From Aquila chrysaetos chrysaetos (Eukaryota; Chordata; Aves; Accipitriformes; Accipitridae): a stretch of 64,000 nt of DNA. Positions 45,701-60,100 of the stretch are shown one piece after another. Both the position numbers and the translations under genes were made by a program. The notes beneath the pieces are model-generated. The model saw only the letters and a program-made list of their open reading frames with translations, was not told where the DNA came from and ran no database searches. Location of the stretch: positions 40,633,505 through 40,697,504 of the forward strand of contig NC_044009.1 of assembly GCF_900496995.4 (NCBI RefSeq), read 5' to 3'. Position 1 is the stretch's first letter. Each line of letters starts with the position of its first letter.

Positions 45701-48190
45701 TGACTGAAGGTATCTTGATTTAAAGATATGACTGCACAGAGAGTGCACGGCTGGTTTTCAGTGTGAATTGATGTGGAAAAAAATCACTGTGCTGGAAAGT
45801 AATTGAAAACTTTCCAGAAAGCCGCAGCTTTCTGTGGCTGTGAAAACCACTCACTGTTTGGATAAATTAAGCTATTAGGCTTACTGTACTTACGCCTTCC
45901 CTTATCAAAACTGCCACTGGAGGTAATGAAGAGAAGGTAGCTGCGCCATTTTGATCTTGGGAGAGAAAACAAAGGTGCTACGTACGAGCTGTTGCTTTTT
46001 GCATGTTAGGTGAACAGGGCTTGAAGTCTGTTAGATGCAGATCTGTCATGACAGCTTCCTCCAGCAGCTGCTCTGCTTAGGCATCCATCTATTTGAAAAA
46101 CAAACAACAAACTAAAAGCAATGCCTCGTGCTCTTCACTGGCTGTTCAATGCATATTTTGGGGGAACAATTTATTGTCTAACGACTAGAAATAGCTGGAG
46201 GGAATTCCAACTCACCTGAGGCAGTCGGGCTGCTGCCCCAGCAAGCATTTTGCCAGCTATTGCTTGCTACAGCGCTCAGCCGTGTGCTGCCACCCTCACA
46301 TCTTGGGTGAGTGTTCGTAAAGCCTCCCGATGATGCAAAACCTCCCATTTCCTCAGGGACAAAATGAAGCACTAAAATGCTGGATGGTGCAGATGAAGAG
46401 AAAATACAGCCACTATGCACATGTCTCACTGCTGGTGTCTGCCTCAGTGCCTGGAGCAGTGTAACAAGCTCCAGCAGCTGTGGCAAGAGGACAAAGCACT
46501 GGGTACAGTTTGGAGGCCTGCTCAGATGTTGGGTCAGTGGTGACTTTACAAGACTAGGGCTACCTATGTGAGGGTAGCCTCTGCCCGCCTTCGTTTGTGC
46601 ACTCACTGATGCTGGTTGATCTCTGGAGAAATATGCTTGTGTGAATCGTCCTGTAAAATAAATGCCTGTAACAGAAATATTTTGTTGGTAGTGAATAATA
46701 CTGATTGGCTTTGTCTTTACCCTGGGGGGCTGAAAGAACATTTACAGGCTGTCCTCCAAGATCCACTGACCAAAATTCAGGCTCCTTTAATTTAGCCTCT
46801 AGGGCTGTAATCTGGCCTTTGCTGTGTAAGTCACAGTGTGACATTTTGCTGATCTTGTAATCGCAAGGCCGCGGTCAGTGGTAATGTCAGGCTGAAAAGG
46901 TTAAACCCTGTGTGCCTTTTTACCATTGTTCAGCTTCAAGTCATTTCCCTGCTGAGGAACTGAGAGAGGCTGGACCTTATGGGGGAGCACTTTGTGGCCT
47001 CAGTTTCGGCTCTCACGTCTGGTCCGCTGGGGCCTGACCTGCCCAGGCAGGACTGCGGCCAGAGCTTAAGATTTTGTGCCAGTCTGTTGTTGTCTAGTGA
47101 GAATTAGGGTAGCAGGCTTGTACTGTTCTCCCAGTCTCATTAGGAGTAGCCCCTGAATTCTGTTCAGGAGATCCAAAGAACAGATGTAGGCACATTGTTC
47201 ACCTGAATGCCACCCAGGCTAAATGAAATATCTACTCCAGAATACAAATATTTAAAAAAATACCCACCTAAAGTCATTGAAACATAATTATTAAAACCTT
47301 TTATGTTACTCTACAGTACAATGTAAATTGTTCCTTTCAATTAAATTCTGAAATACACTAGATTACATCATTTAAATAATCGCAAACTTTTAAGTTCACT
47401 ATTAGTGGTAGCAGAGCTATATTTACATACACTTCTGAGATATTTCAGATGCGGCATTATGTTCTAGTCCCTAAGTCAGTTAAATAACAGACTTTCAGTG
47501 GGGGTATACTGCTCTTCCACAGGTTCTACGCATATTTGGGGTGTATGTGTCAGAGAGCAAGAACTCCTTTTATTCTTGTTTGCTTTTTTTCTTTTGCTGT
47601 GTGCATGCAGCTGAATCTGAGCAAATTGATACCTACTTGATTTGGATTAAAGATGAAAGACCTTTCTTTTTAAGCAAGTATTTTGACTGAATATACAGAG
47701 GTGAATAATGAAATACAGTCCTTAGGAGTAGCGGTGGGAAACGTAATTGTCTCCAACTTTCATCCTCTGTTGCATAATACTGCACCTAATTTTGACCCTG
47801 ACTTTACCTAATGCTGATGAAATACAGTCAATGGTGGAAACCTCTCTCATGTTGTCAAGACTGGCTTTCAACACGATCCATGCAATGGCAAGCATCATAC
47901 ATCATTCTCCTGCAGTGCAATATTAACAAGTTAAACTCAGTATTTTCCTCCAGAGATCTGCTCCTCGAGGGAAGCCCATCTCTGTATGTACATCAGCCAC
48001 AAACAGGTTGTGAGTCCTGAGCCTGGAGACCAGAATTAGGCTGTGATGCTTGCTTCCAGTGCTGCTAAGAGTCTTTGTGGGCCAGGCTCCTCCCTGTGTT
48101 GTCCATGGAGCAGAGCAAGTTCAAGCCACCAAGGTCCTTGCACATGGCATTGGTCAAGCCAAGTCTCCCTGTGTGTTGCCCGTGCAGGAC
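39800..48190. other. Intergenic DNA between convergent TSN and RhoGEF genes
   Basis: No exon, RNA gene or recognisable mobile element was found. The longest frames (for example 40121-40603 and 46178-46741, both minus) lack domain features and splice context. Poly-T/poly-A tracts occur near 43688 and 43710. The 3' UTR of the RhoGEF gene probably occupies roughly 47550-48190. Confidence 0.4.
47569..47574 (-). terminator. Candidate poly(A) signal of the RhoGEF gene
   Basis: TTTATT on the plus strand gives AATAAA on the minus strand, about 620 bp beyond the RhoGEF stop codon. It is the first canonical signal that I noticed; its use is inferred. Confidence 0.35.
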
Positions 48191-51100
48191 TTAGGGCCTG
48201 GTGTGAGGGGTGCTGATCATGATGTTGGGCAGCGCATTCCGCCGCTTCTTCCAGGAGCCCAGCTCCCTCGAGTACCGCCTAATCTGCCTGAACCAGTGGT
48301 GAGTCCGTGCCCGGTCACTGTCCCGGAACACAAACGCCTCCCGCCTGATCTCAATGAGTTCAAAAGTGTCGTCGCAGTCGGGATCAGTGGAGACAATGCA
48401 ATTACTCAGCCTCAAGGGCTCCCTGAGCAAATGGAACTTCCCATTATTTTTGTCCCTGATGAGTACCAGCACGGCGTCCTTCACAGGCCCTGGCTCGGCT
48501 GATTCCAGGCTGGACTCGGACACACGCTTCATGTTCACCAGGAGGAGGACCTGCATGTTCTGGAACTTCAGGGTCTTGCTGCCTTTTTTCACCCACTGGC
48601 CATCGGGGGGCTGGGCCAGCTGCAGAGACCCCTCCATCACAAATCGTGTTTCCTCCCGCAGCCAGCCTACAGTTTTGAGGGCAGTTTCTCTCATCTCGAT
48701 GTTGATGACTTCCCTCTTCTTCTTGCTGTCCTGGCGAAAGGATCGGAGGGTCCACGTGTTCCCCTCCTGCTTGGTTTTCATGTTGATGTGCTCCAGGTGG
48801 GACTCGATACGGCTCTTGGCCTCCCGCAGGCTGCCATGATCTGGGTGGTACTCAGTGGTGGCCTTGATGATTCTGCTGAGCAGCAGTGGGTACTTCGTGA
48901 CTCTTTGCAAAGGGGCCATCAGGAAGGACCTCAAGTTCATCCGCCGCAGTGCTGTGTTGTCATTCTGGGAGACATTGAGGAATATTCTGCAGGGATTTAA
49001 GAAGAGAGAATGAAATGGTGGCTGTTCTGCCAGCAGATGCTGCAATCCTAAATGCAAATGGGCAATGTGGTGCTGACAGCTGCTGGGCACCGCAGCCCCC
49101 CTTCTGGTTTTAACAGCCTTGTGAATTCTGTCTTCTCAAAAACTAACAACAATTTCTGCAGCTGTGTTCAGCTGCAGAACAGCAATGAGGTGCCTGGGAC
49201 ACTAGCATGTAACATCCTAGCAGTCTTCTATTAAATCGTTGTAAAACAACGAGGGTGTGATCTTTCTCTGGTACACGCTGACGTAGGCCTGAGGCAGATA
49301 CATCAGCTTATATCAGATTACATTCATTTGTAGCTCCTTTCATCATTAGATTACAAAGCACTCCAAACAAGAATTTGGTACTGCCATCATTTTAAGCTGT
49401 TGCAGTGGAAAGAGAAGTGACTCGCCTGATGCCCAATAGGGCTACAAATGGGAAATAAATTCAAATCATGCATGCTTCACACAGTGGCTTTCCCCAGTGG
49501 AAATCCAAATCATGCTCTGGTGCAGCGACTGAGAGCTGTTCTCAGCTGGGTGTTACTTGGTGATAGTTCAGCGCAGTGGTCAGCGGGCAAACACTGCTAT
49601 CACAAAATGCAGTACACCACTGGGGACCAACTGGCTGCCTCAGTGGAGATAACAAGGATTGAATATCTTTTGGAGAATAAATTACTCTCCTCACTCCAGG
49701 AGAGAGCAGCTCATCACTGAAGAACATTAGCATCAAAACTTTGATCTAGTTTTGCTGACAAAGGCTTCAGCCTTAGCCTGGTGCCTTCCTGTCCCCAAAA
49801 CCTGGAAGAATACGCTCAGCCCTTTTCTCACCTGAGCAACTCTTTCTCCTTCTCCAGTGCGTTGAGCATATTCACGGAGGAGGACTGCTGAAGACAGTAG
49901 GTCTGAAAGGCTGGCAACATGTTGACGAACTCTAGAAACACTTCGCCAATGCACACGGTCATCAGGTCGTCATCACCCTACAAGCATGCAATACAGCCCC
50001 TGCTGGGTTAGTTCAGGAGAGGCACAAACACAGAGCCTGCATTCAGTCCTATCAACATGCACCTACTGCACGATCTGGTGAACACCAGACCAAGGGTGGA
50101 ACTGGGCTCACCCCTCCTGGTGGAAAGGCAGTCCCTGCAGGTCTGGAGGGAAGCAGTGCATGGGGAGGGGAAGGAAAGCTGGTCTAACTGCAGCTACACA
50201 TACAGAGATGTCTTCTCTGCTTCTGTGGGCTCAGCCAGCTCACCTGAGCAGGGTCTCAAAAGCCAGAAGCCAGAGTGAGCCTGCTAGTCAGGAGGGTGTA
50301 CTGGGGCCCTTCTTGCCGGCAGGTCTGCCGTATAAATTAACAGCGAGTGTTTAACAGCAAATGGGCAGAAGAGGCATGTAACTCAAGTAACAGACATAGC
50401 ACGTAACAACTTATGCAGCTGATCCCAGCAACTGGCCTGGCCAGGAAACAGTCTCCTTCAGTTATGCTCTTACTGGCTACTTTGATGCCTAAATGAAAAA
50501 TAAATTTCATGGTAAATTGTTCTCTGATTTCTGGGTGTGTAATAAAATATGGGCAAAGTAAGAATCTGGTGCCACATGATGCTCTTAGCTTTGTCTGGGT
50601 GTATGCTGACATGCCTTGCAATCCCTACTCATTTGAGCAGTGAGAGAAGGAGCAGTTCTCTAGCTGCTGCAGCTTTTTGGTGCAGTACTGAGCTCTGACT
50701 GCAAAGGGCAACATGGAGGAGGATATACAGAAACCCATGGTTGTTTGTAGAAGACATTTTCTCAATAAATTAAGCACAGGGGACGTCACACCCACAGTGC
50801 ACATCTGTCTTCACCGTGTCAGGTGCATGAGAGTGGTTGTCAAAGTTGTCAGGTTTTGAGACGTGTCGCTCAGTCTGACATGCAGGGTTTCAGAGAGGGA
50901 AATGAGGGATGTGTTTCCTAGAGAGCAAACATCCTGGTGAAACTGATAAAGCGACAAGTGGGTTTTAGGTTTCTTGAAAAAAGGAGGCTGTGGAGCTGTT
51001 TATATGTCCTTTGGAGTGATTATCTGCTGCTCTAGAGTCTTATTTCCATGTCTCTGCCCTCTGACTGGGCATGCTGGTGGGGCAGGGAAGTTCCTTGTGC

Positions 51101-54100
51101 AAGGCAGGGTGCATCAGTAGAAACAACTGGTACACAGAGCTGTAAGGGCCAATTGTCACCAGGGCAGGGGGCAGCATGTGCTGCCTGGCACCGCAGCCCG
51201 CCTAGGGGCAAGCTGCGATAAACTGCAACCCAAGGCAAATACACCCAAGCCAGCCTGAAGCAAGCCAGCTCAGGGTTGCCAGAGCGTGGCCTGTGAGCCA
51301 GATCAAGCTGAGCTCTGTGTCCCCATGGTCACACTCTTATCAGCGTCCAAGCTAACTGGCTTAAAGCTAACTTTGGTAATGGGACAGCTAGGTCCTGTTA
51401 ATGGGATAAATGAACTAGACTGCTGATGGCCTGCTAATGTCAGTGGCATTACCACAGCAGAGAGTGAGGCCAGCAGCTGTGACCTGGCACAGGCCTACTG
51501 AGATCATTGGTTTACAATAGCTGAGGAAGCAAGGGACTAGGTAGATGACCAGAACCCAGGAGTCCTACCCCCTGATCCTCTGCTCCACCTACGTTGCCTC
51601 ACTAATACAAAACCTATTCCTGTCTGCCCAGTCTGGCCCCTTTAGAGCACACAGTGTCATACCTGGTCAAAGGCCTGATCAATCTCTTCCTGGAGTATCT
51701 CCAGGAAGTTCTCGTTGAGATCAATGAGCTCCTGGATGTTGCTAAAGATGCCCAGGAGCTGCTCCTGGCTCAGCAGCCCAGCCGCCTGCATGGGGAGGTA
51801 GAACTCCTCTTTGATGATGCGCAGGTCCTCTCCATAGCTGGCCTCTGTGTTGACAAACTCCAGCACAGACTCCTTGCGCTCTGTCCTGCGCTTGCGGCAC
51901 TTCTCACAGAGGTCAGCCCGCCTCTGATTGCAGTTCTGCACATCCGTCTCCACCGGGAGGTCCCTTTCTCCACAGTCAGTGCAGGGACGGTGGGCTTCCC
52001 AGGCCTGCAGTGAGCTCAGCGTTTCGGATGCCCTGTTCCTCCACTTTCTGGCTGGCATCTGGCCAATGCCACTATCTGCCCTCCCCACATCCGTTGAGTT
52101 GGTCCGTGTGGCCTCGCTGGGATCCAGGTCATCCCGGACATCGTTCACACCAACAATCCCACTGTCCGTGCTCAGGCTGCTGACATTGCTCCAATGATGT
52201 CTGGAGCGGAGGGAGCCACGTGGGGCACGGTGGGTCTCATCGAAGCTGCCACCATGGCCAAGGTTGGCTTTTGCTACCACTGGACCTGAGAACAGATACA
52301 AATCATTACAGGCATTGCCGGCTGTACAGAGCTTACCCGGGGAACTCAAGCTGGCACAGCCATGAGTGGTAGGAACTCTGTAGGAGGGGGAGATCTGGTG
52401 AAAGCAGGGCTGTTTGTTAGCCCTTCCTCCCCACCTGTTTTGCTGCTGGGAAGGGCAGGGGTCAGAAGTAAATGGCTCCCAGGTAAAGCCTGGGGCCTGT
52501 CATCCCTGCACTGCCCATACCTGTGAACTCATTTGGGCTCTCTCTTCCCCTGCCGTCTGCGAGTCAGGGACAGACACAGCAGAGTAGATCCGGATTTCTT
52601 GCATGCCTGGGTTAAACCCAGAATGCTTCCCTCCCCCAGGTCAGTAGAGCTACTCCATATTTACACCAGCATAGCAGGGCTCAGCATCTGGCCCATCAAC
52701 CCCCTCTGAGTGTGCAGAAATGTGGATACCGTAGTCTCGCTCCTGCCGGCGCTTCTGTGCGTGCTGCCGTGCTGCCGCTGCAATCTTCAGCTCCAGCTGC
52801 TTCCTCTTCACCGAGTCTGTCGGCATAGGGTCACTGAAGTGTGGCCGCAGCCGGCACTCCCGCTGAGCCTTGGCACCATCCGTGCTCTCATGAACGATGT
52901 TAGAGCTGGATCGACGGCAGCCAGGACTGGGGGTCTGCAAGAAAAGCAAGTGGGTTTGGAGCAAGGAGGTGCTCAAAGCAGCGCCTGGTTTGCAGCCACT
53001 GGACTTCGGTTGCCAAAGGAGTGAAAAGGCAACTCATCAGCTGTGGAATTGTAAATACAGCTCTGCTACATAAGCATTAGGAAATCTGTCACCCCAGGTC
53101 CCTCTGTCTTGCTTAGTCCTAACAGCAAGGACCCCTCTCCCTCTGCTGTTGTGTAGCTCCGAGTACCGTGGCTTCGTGGTGGCTGGATCACAGCTGTCAA
53201 ACAATCATGAATTAGTCAACAGCATAGTCCTGGCTAAAGGCCTAAAGGGGTGCCTAAGCCTGTCCTCCAAGGATCTGAGCTAGCTTGCCTCTGTTCTGTG
53301 AACATTTCAGTGCTGCAGGGTCAGGAACTCCAGCCTCTATGCCTTACCTACACTAGCGGTTTGACCAAGTGGGATCTAGGAGGGAGTCTGTGATCTCCTG
53401 GGCAGTCCAGCAATGAGGGGCTGGTGGCACAGTGAAAGCCATAAGCCGTAAAGGAGTTACTGCTGAACTCCCTGCAAGAGATGCAGCGGCAGATAGGTAG
53501 GGGCACAAAACTGACTCCTGTTTCATTAACTGTAATAAAAAAGGCACTAGAAATGCTTCTAACAGAGTTTAATCACTCATGGGAGTTGGTGTGATTTCAG
53601 ATCCCAGGCTCCCAGTCTGCCCAGTTCCTACAATGAAGGGATCCTTTAGAGCTTCTGAGAAGAAAAAAATCCTAAACACATGCTCAAGATGAGAGGGGAA
53701 TTCCTCTCCCTTACATTCCCTGCAGGTGGAGTGTCGCTGGATGTCTCATTGCTTGGCTTGTCCTCCCAGGTCTCTGTTGCCATGGACATCGCTGTGGGCT
53801 GCTGGCTGTCCTCCGGAGGTGGGAGATCAGCTTCCCTCAGATCACACTGTCCCTTGGAGGGGGATTTGGCAGCAGTCTCAGCATTGCAGCTGCAGGGGAA
53901 GAAGCAGACTCTGATGAACGTCATGCATGCAGTTCACCTGCTGTTCCTGACACATATGAGACTGAGCAGCAAAGCCCAGGTTCAAAGAACCAGCTGCACC
54001 AGTTCGGGAAAAGTGCAGGCAGGAATCTAGACTGGTCAGCATGGATGGCTGTACGTGTGTTTCAGGGGCTCTAAACATAGCTCAATTACAGCAGTGCAAA

Positions 54101-57100
54101 TTGGGTAATTGCACTCATGGCAGTATCAGTCTGGGATATCAAAACTCAGGTGTTCAAAGGGCATTTTTGTGTCCATAAAACATGAGTTTTCTGCCATAGG
54201 GACCAGAAAAACCTTTCGAAGTAGGCCATATCCATATTTGCTGCTATTTAAAGAGATGTTGTCAACACAGAAACCATATTGCTCATCTGGAAGAAAATCA
54301 CCTGCTAAAAACCGTAATACTCTGAAGAGATTAGAAGATTAAAGGAGCTTTCCCTCTGTTCTTCATCTCATATGATCCCAAGCCCGCTGAAACCACTGGA
54401 AAGATTCCCTCTGCTTTCAGTGAACTCAGGATCAGCCCTTTTGGTGCACTTAAGAGTCCCAAAAAGATTGGCAGAGTCTGTTGTTCTCACTTGGCAATTC
54501 TGGGATGCTCTTATTCACGGCTGTCTGGTGCTAACAAGGGCCTGGCCTAGCTGATACAGGCAGCCTGTTCCAACCCCATGTTCCCCTCTCTGTAGACAAC
54601 ACCACCTCTCCAGACAGACGCAGTCTGGTACAAAACCGCTGACTTGACAGAGTAGTTGGCAGGCTGTAGTTTGTGATATTACTTGTGATACATTTTTTTT
54701 TAACAGACTTTCTAAGACACCTTATTTCCATGCATAATGAAGCCTCCTTGGAAGAATATTAATTTTTTCATTTTAGGTTTACTTAATTTTTATGGGCTTG
54801 GATTCCTTTAAAAAGAAAGGTTGTGAGGACTGGATATGGATGCTTGTACATACAGGAAGCCAGTGTCTGGAACATATTTCAGGTTATGCATGTATTTTAT
54901 GCTTAACAAAAGTCTCCTATGACGAAAGTCTGCTTCTTCTTAAAGGCTTCATTTGTGAACTTATGCTGGTATGTCATACTGCTAATGTGCAATTCTAACA
55001 CTGTCAGCTACAAGCAAACACATGAGACAGATGGGCATTTTCCTTACAATGAATGACAGCTGGCTCCGATAACAAACCATCAGCCAATAGTGAAATCGCT
55101 GAAGAGGGAACAAATCTCCCGGAACACAAACTGGCTCTGTTGTCAAGCCAGAAAAGTTGGTTTCAACTTTCCAGCTGATGCTTTTTCATCTTCATTTATG
55201 CTTCCAGGTCCCAGCTGACACTACCAGAGAATTTACTAACTTTAAAAGAGTGTAGCCATGGCTGTGCAGCAATGACACAGTGCTAACAGCAGGCTCCTGG
55301 CTTTTACTTTTTGCTGTGCTAACTCCCTGCCACGTGGATTTGGAAGCATCGCTTCATCCCCTCAGGGCTCTGCTCCCCAGCCTGTACAAAGGGGATACCA
55401 ACATCAGTACTGTCATGGAGCAGTCTGCAGTACAGACTGCATTAGCCCCCTTACAGGCTTGCAGTAAGAGCAGCGCAGGCACACAGCAAGGCTGTGGTCC
55501 CACCATGGTACTGTCCTGGCCTGGTCTGGCTTAAGAGGTTCCTGTCTCCTTCCTCCCTTCCGTCCCCAGCTACATTTGGAGTACCACACCTTCAGCCAGT
55601 CCAGTGTAACTGTCTGTGCGGCCATGATCTAAAATCAGTCTTGAAATCATCTGGGTTTAAAAAAAACACCCTCCCTCATGTACTCCCAGCCAGATAATTT
55701 CATTGATGTTTCATTGAGTTGGGTCAAGTATGAACAGTTCAGCTGGGCACACCTGTGGGAGGGACAGCAGAGGTTAGGGAGCAAGAAAGCTCTTGAGGAG
55801 GATCTGCCATTGCCAGAAAACCACCATTTCCAAAAGCTGCTCCTACTCAAACAGTTTCTGGTTGAAACGTGCAGAAAGAAGGGACCATGCTGAGGCACAG
55901 AGAGGCAACAGGATGTGTCCAAGGTCAGTAGCAGAGCTCAGAACTGGAATATTATCTTCTCCTCTTGATCACCACCATACAGACCATAGTCTCAGAGGGA
56001 AGCTGAGCTTTCATTTCTCATTTTTACAGTGCTTCAAGATCATCCACTTAAACATGGAAAGTACTCCAGAGTATATTACTGCTCCTCTAAGTGAAGCTGA
56101 CAGCAGCTCTCTGCTGATAAGTTCTGTGGACCAGATGCCATTGCTTATTGTGGTTTCCATAACCCAATAGGGATATTTTTTAAAAATCTCCAGACATGAC
56201 CTGCAGTGGGAATAAGAGCCAATACTACCCAGAGAGCTGAGCTAAGGAAGTGTGACTGGAGACTGAGAAATTCAACCCACCCCATGGTTGGTCAGCTAGA
56301 GGTAAGAAAGGCAATGATGCAGAGCCCACATCATGTGAAAGGAGATTTCCTCATCCCTGGTTTGACTGCTCTACTTCTAGTTGTGATTAGATCCCTCCTG
56401 CATGATGTACTGGCCATGCCATGTTGCGGTAAGTGCTGCGCCACAGAGCAGTCGCTGTGCACCGTACCATTGGGGTGATCAGAGGGATGTTGACAAAACA
56501 GGGAGGATACAAGCAGTTTTGTAGAACCAAAACTTAGGGCTGCTCCTTTAACCTTTGCCCCTGGGTTAGGAGGAAGAGGAGACATTGCCAAGAAAACAGG
56601 ATATTGTCCCTTCCTCCAGATCCTCTCCCCCTGCCAGAGATCTGGGCTGCCAGCATGTCCACCCCAACACCTGCTCAAGCCATCCCCTCTGCTCTCACAC
56701 AGAACTGCAGAAGGGGGCACTCTGGCATGTTTCCTTCTGTGGAATCAAATCACTTATTGGGATATGATTTTTCTGCCTGTTTTCCCTGTTCTCTCCAAGA
56801 TGGACGGTACGCTTGGGCCAGCACAGGGACAACAGGTTCTTTCCGAATGTCCTTTTAAATCTCTGGGCCATCATCTCTGAATCTCATGGAAGCAAAGGCA
56901 GTGGGTGTGTGGTGTACAACTGGAAATGCACCTGCTTTGCTTCATGGTCTCTATGGGCCTGTTCATGGTTGTTTCATTGTCCATGCCAGCAGTTCTCAGC
57001 CCTGTCCACATGTTCCTGGCTCTTTCTGACCAATGGAAACATTGTTGACCATTGCTGGCACCTGCCTTCAAGACTTGGAGTCCTCTGCTATGAGAAGCTG

Positions 57101-60100
57101 TTATTGTACCCACCATCCTGGTGTCATCCCAAATACACCCCATCACTCTTTTCAGGAAGCCTTCTTTCTTAGTCATGTCCTTGGCTTCTTTGTGCAGGTT
57201 TTTATTGTCACCTTGTCCCCCATTTCATAGACAGGAACCCCAGGTCCTTGCACGTCCTTATCCTGAGCAATTAGCTGCTTAAACAATTTCAGAAATTGGA
57301 CTATTGAAATGCCTACAGGATTTCCACCTAGATCTCAACACCCCTTCCCACCCAGGACTACAACCTAAGTTAAAGGTATCCAGTGACCTATGAGGGGGCT
57401 AAAGCCACCATAATTATGAAGCTGAAAATCGAATCTTCACTGATGAAATATTAAGCCATTTGAATGAGTCTTAAGTAATTAACTATGAATCGCTAGGGAG
57501 GCAATTAACTTATCAGACAAAACTATTTTGTAAAACTGTAATGCTTACACAGAACCACTAGAAAGAGAAGACAATTTCAGCTATCTTATTCTGTGATGCT
57601 CCATCACAACATCTCTATCAAAGGCTTGCTGAGCTCAGTATCTGGAAATGGGACCAAATCCCCAGCTTTCAGCTCATTTCATTGGAGACTTGGAGAAAAA
57701 ACATGGCCTGGATGTCAGTGATCATAATTTAGGACCCCAAAACATCCAGACAAAAAGTCTCCCACCTCTGCAGTGAGAACCAGCTTGAGTTATAAATAAT
57801 ATTCAGGCACATTACAGTCTCAGGTGAAAACCATGGAAAATAATTGAGACATTTCCAGACAAAGGAAACTGGAGTTTCCCACTAAACAGTACTCTGGCAC
57901 TGCCAACAGATTTGTTTTCCTCCTGCTGTCCTGAAGAAATGACAATCTTTATCATTAATTGTTATTACTATGGAAAATATACAGGCCAGGGTGGTTCCTT
58001 CACATGAAACAACTTCTCTAATACTGAAACCACTGTCATTCTCATTTCTAGATCAATTACCATTTTGGTGTTAATAAAATCACCTCATATATTTTAACAA
58101 ATCCAACTAGGGAGACTGAACACATTCACAGAAACAAAAACCACCATGGATATTAAAAGCACAGAAACCACACTGAAACCATAAAGGCCCTGGGCAGAAA
58201 GTGTTTGGAGGCTTGGAAAGTAGTGGGAAGAAAGATCATATGCACCACCCATTTCCTGTATACTTTGCTATGCATGCACCTTGGGCTCCAGATACTAGTC
58301 AAACCTTTCACCTGCCCGGAGACAGCTGTTCTTATGCTCTTACTCATGGCTTGTGCCATTCTGTGTACTTCATTTCACATCAGTGATAAAAATAGCCTAC
58401 TCAATGAAAATGGTTGTATACTGTAACTTTCTCATCTGTTTCTTCTTTGGGTTTTCATACTCTAGAACAAAAGCACAAATGCTGGGCTGGACAGCTGAAG
58501 GAAGCATTTAGGGCTCTGACACCACCTACTTCCCTTTGGATTGTAAAGTTGCAGAAGTACTTCTGCTTATCTCTCTGGCTCTGTCTACACGGGGAGCTTC
58601 AGCTCCACAGAAGTTCTCTCAGATGACTCTCATTCCTGTGCAGAAGTCACTATCATCTCCTCTAAAACCTGAGTCCAGTCTCAGAGCTCTAGCATTCCAG
58701 AAATACCAAACCAGTGTACAAGGTTGATGCCCTGGCATTTCACACACCACATCTGTGGATGTCGGAAGCAGCCAGGAACCAAGTCAAATGTAATTCTTTG
58801 CAAAGCCAGTTCTGAAAGCCAAGCATATGGAAACAAACCACTCCACCAACACTTACTCCTCCTTTTCCCATCAGCCTTATCTAGTGATAAGACAGTGATA
58901 ACAGCCCCAAATTCCTAGCTTCCAGAACTTTGCTGATTCCTGTTGAGCCATCTGCCTGCATAGAAAGGGATCCCCATTTCTTTGGCAGGAGGGAGGTAAC
59001 AAGGACTGCAGTGACCAAAACCAGGATAGAGAAAGCAGTCCTTGTGAACATCTTACCCAGAGAAGGGGAAAACACTGGTAGGAGAAGAGGGAGGAAGGCT
59101 TTACGCAAGTATTTTCTCTCACGGCTTACACTGTCTGAGTTGGCAGAAGGACAGTATTTGCAAGTACTTTCACTTGCTGCCTGTGCTGGTCTCCAGAGGA
59201 TGGTTAAAGACTTGTAGCAGCCATCTTGCTCTTATTTGCTAGTTCACCACATACAGGCAGCAAGTGAAAGCACTTGTTGCTGCATGTCATGCTACCTAAA
59301 TTCATGTCCTGCAGTGGTGGGACAGACTCTACATCTTTTTTCAAAGGAATCTTATTAGTACTTTGCATCTCTCGGCTGTCCTCTACTTTTAACAGGTGTT
59401 AAAAAAAGAAAAAAGACATTTCAACAATTTATTACAGAAATAAAATGGGTGGGAAATTGGCTGTCAGGACTACTAATGGCTGCTGTCTTGACAGGATTTA
59501 GGTGTACAAAAAGGCAAAGTCTAGATGAAAATGCTTTTTGATGTTTAATCCCACACAAAGATGGAGTTTAAGCTCAACAGCTTAAAGACACGTCCATGTG
59601 GCTATCAGAGACCCCAAGATGAAAGGCTCTGCCAACAATGTATTTATACAGGAGTTAAATGTACATATCAGGAGAGACACCAGATTGTTAACAAGGGAAC
59701 TGCTTTCAGGTGACCCCACAGAGCATGTTACCTTTTCTTAATAAGTTCCAGGGCTGAGCCTATGAATTCATCCTTCATTTTTTGTAGCTTAGCTCCATAG
59801 CTGGATAAGTCTGTGGCTTCTAACAGCAGCGATGAACAGCAAGAGGACTGGGCTTCAGAAGCCAGCGACTGCCCTGCAAGGTGGAGAACATCATTTAATT
59901 GTCTTGTCTCTCCTTTCTGCTGCTCATCACTGAAGATCTCCTGCCCAGCTCTGTGTATTGCTACTGCCTGTAAAGGTGATCGTGGAATAGGGCTAGAGCA
60001 AATGGGGACTGGCGATCTATCCAGGCTGGAGATCTGGAAAGTTCTGTCCTTCACCTCAGGGCTGCTCATTCTGAAACCATCCCATGTGGCTGGATACTGG

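Noticed and set aside
46178-46741. Minus-strand 187-codon frame
   Set aside because: No domain, no splice partners, and it lies beyond the likely RhoGEF poly(A) site.
48354-48839. Plus-strand 161-codon frame
   Set aside because: Exactly antisense to the RhoGEF PH-domain exon.
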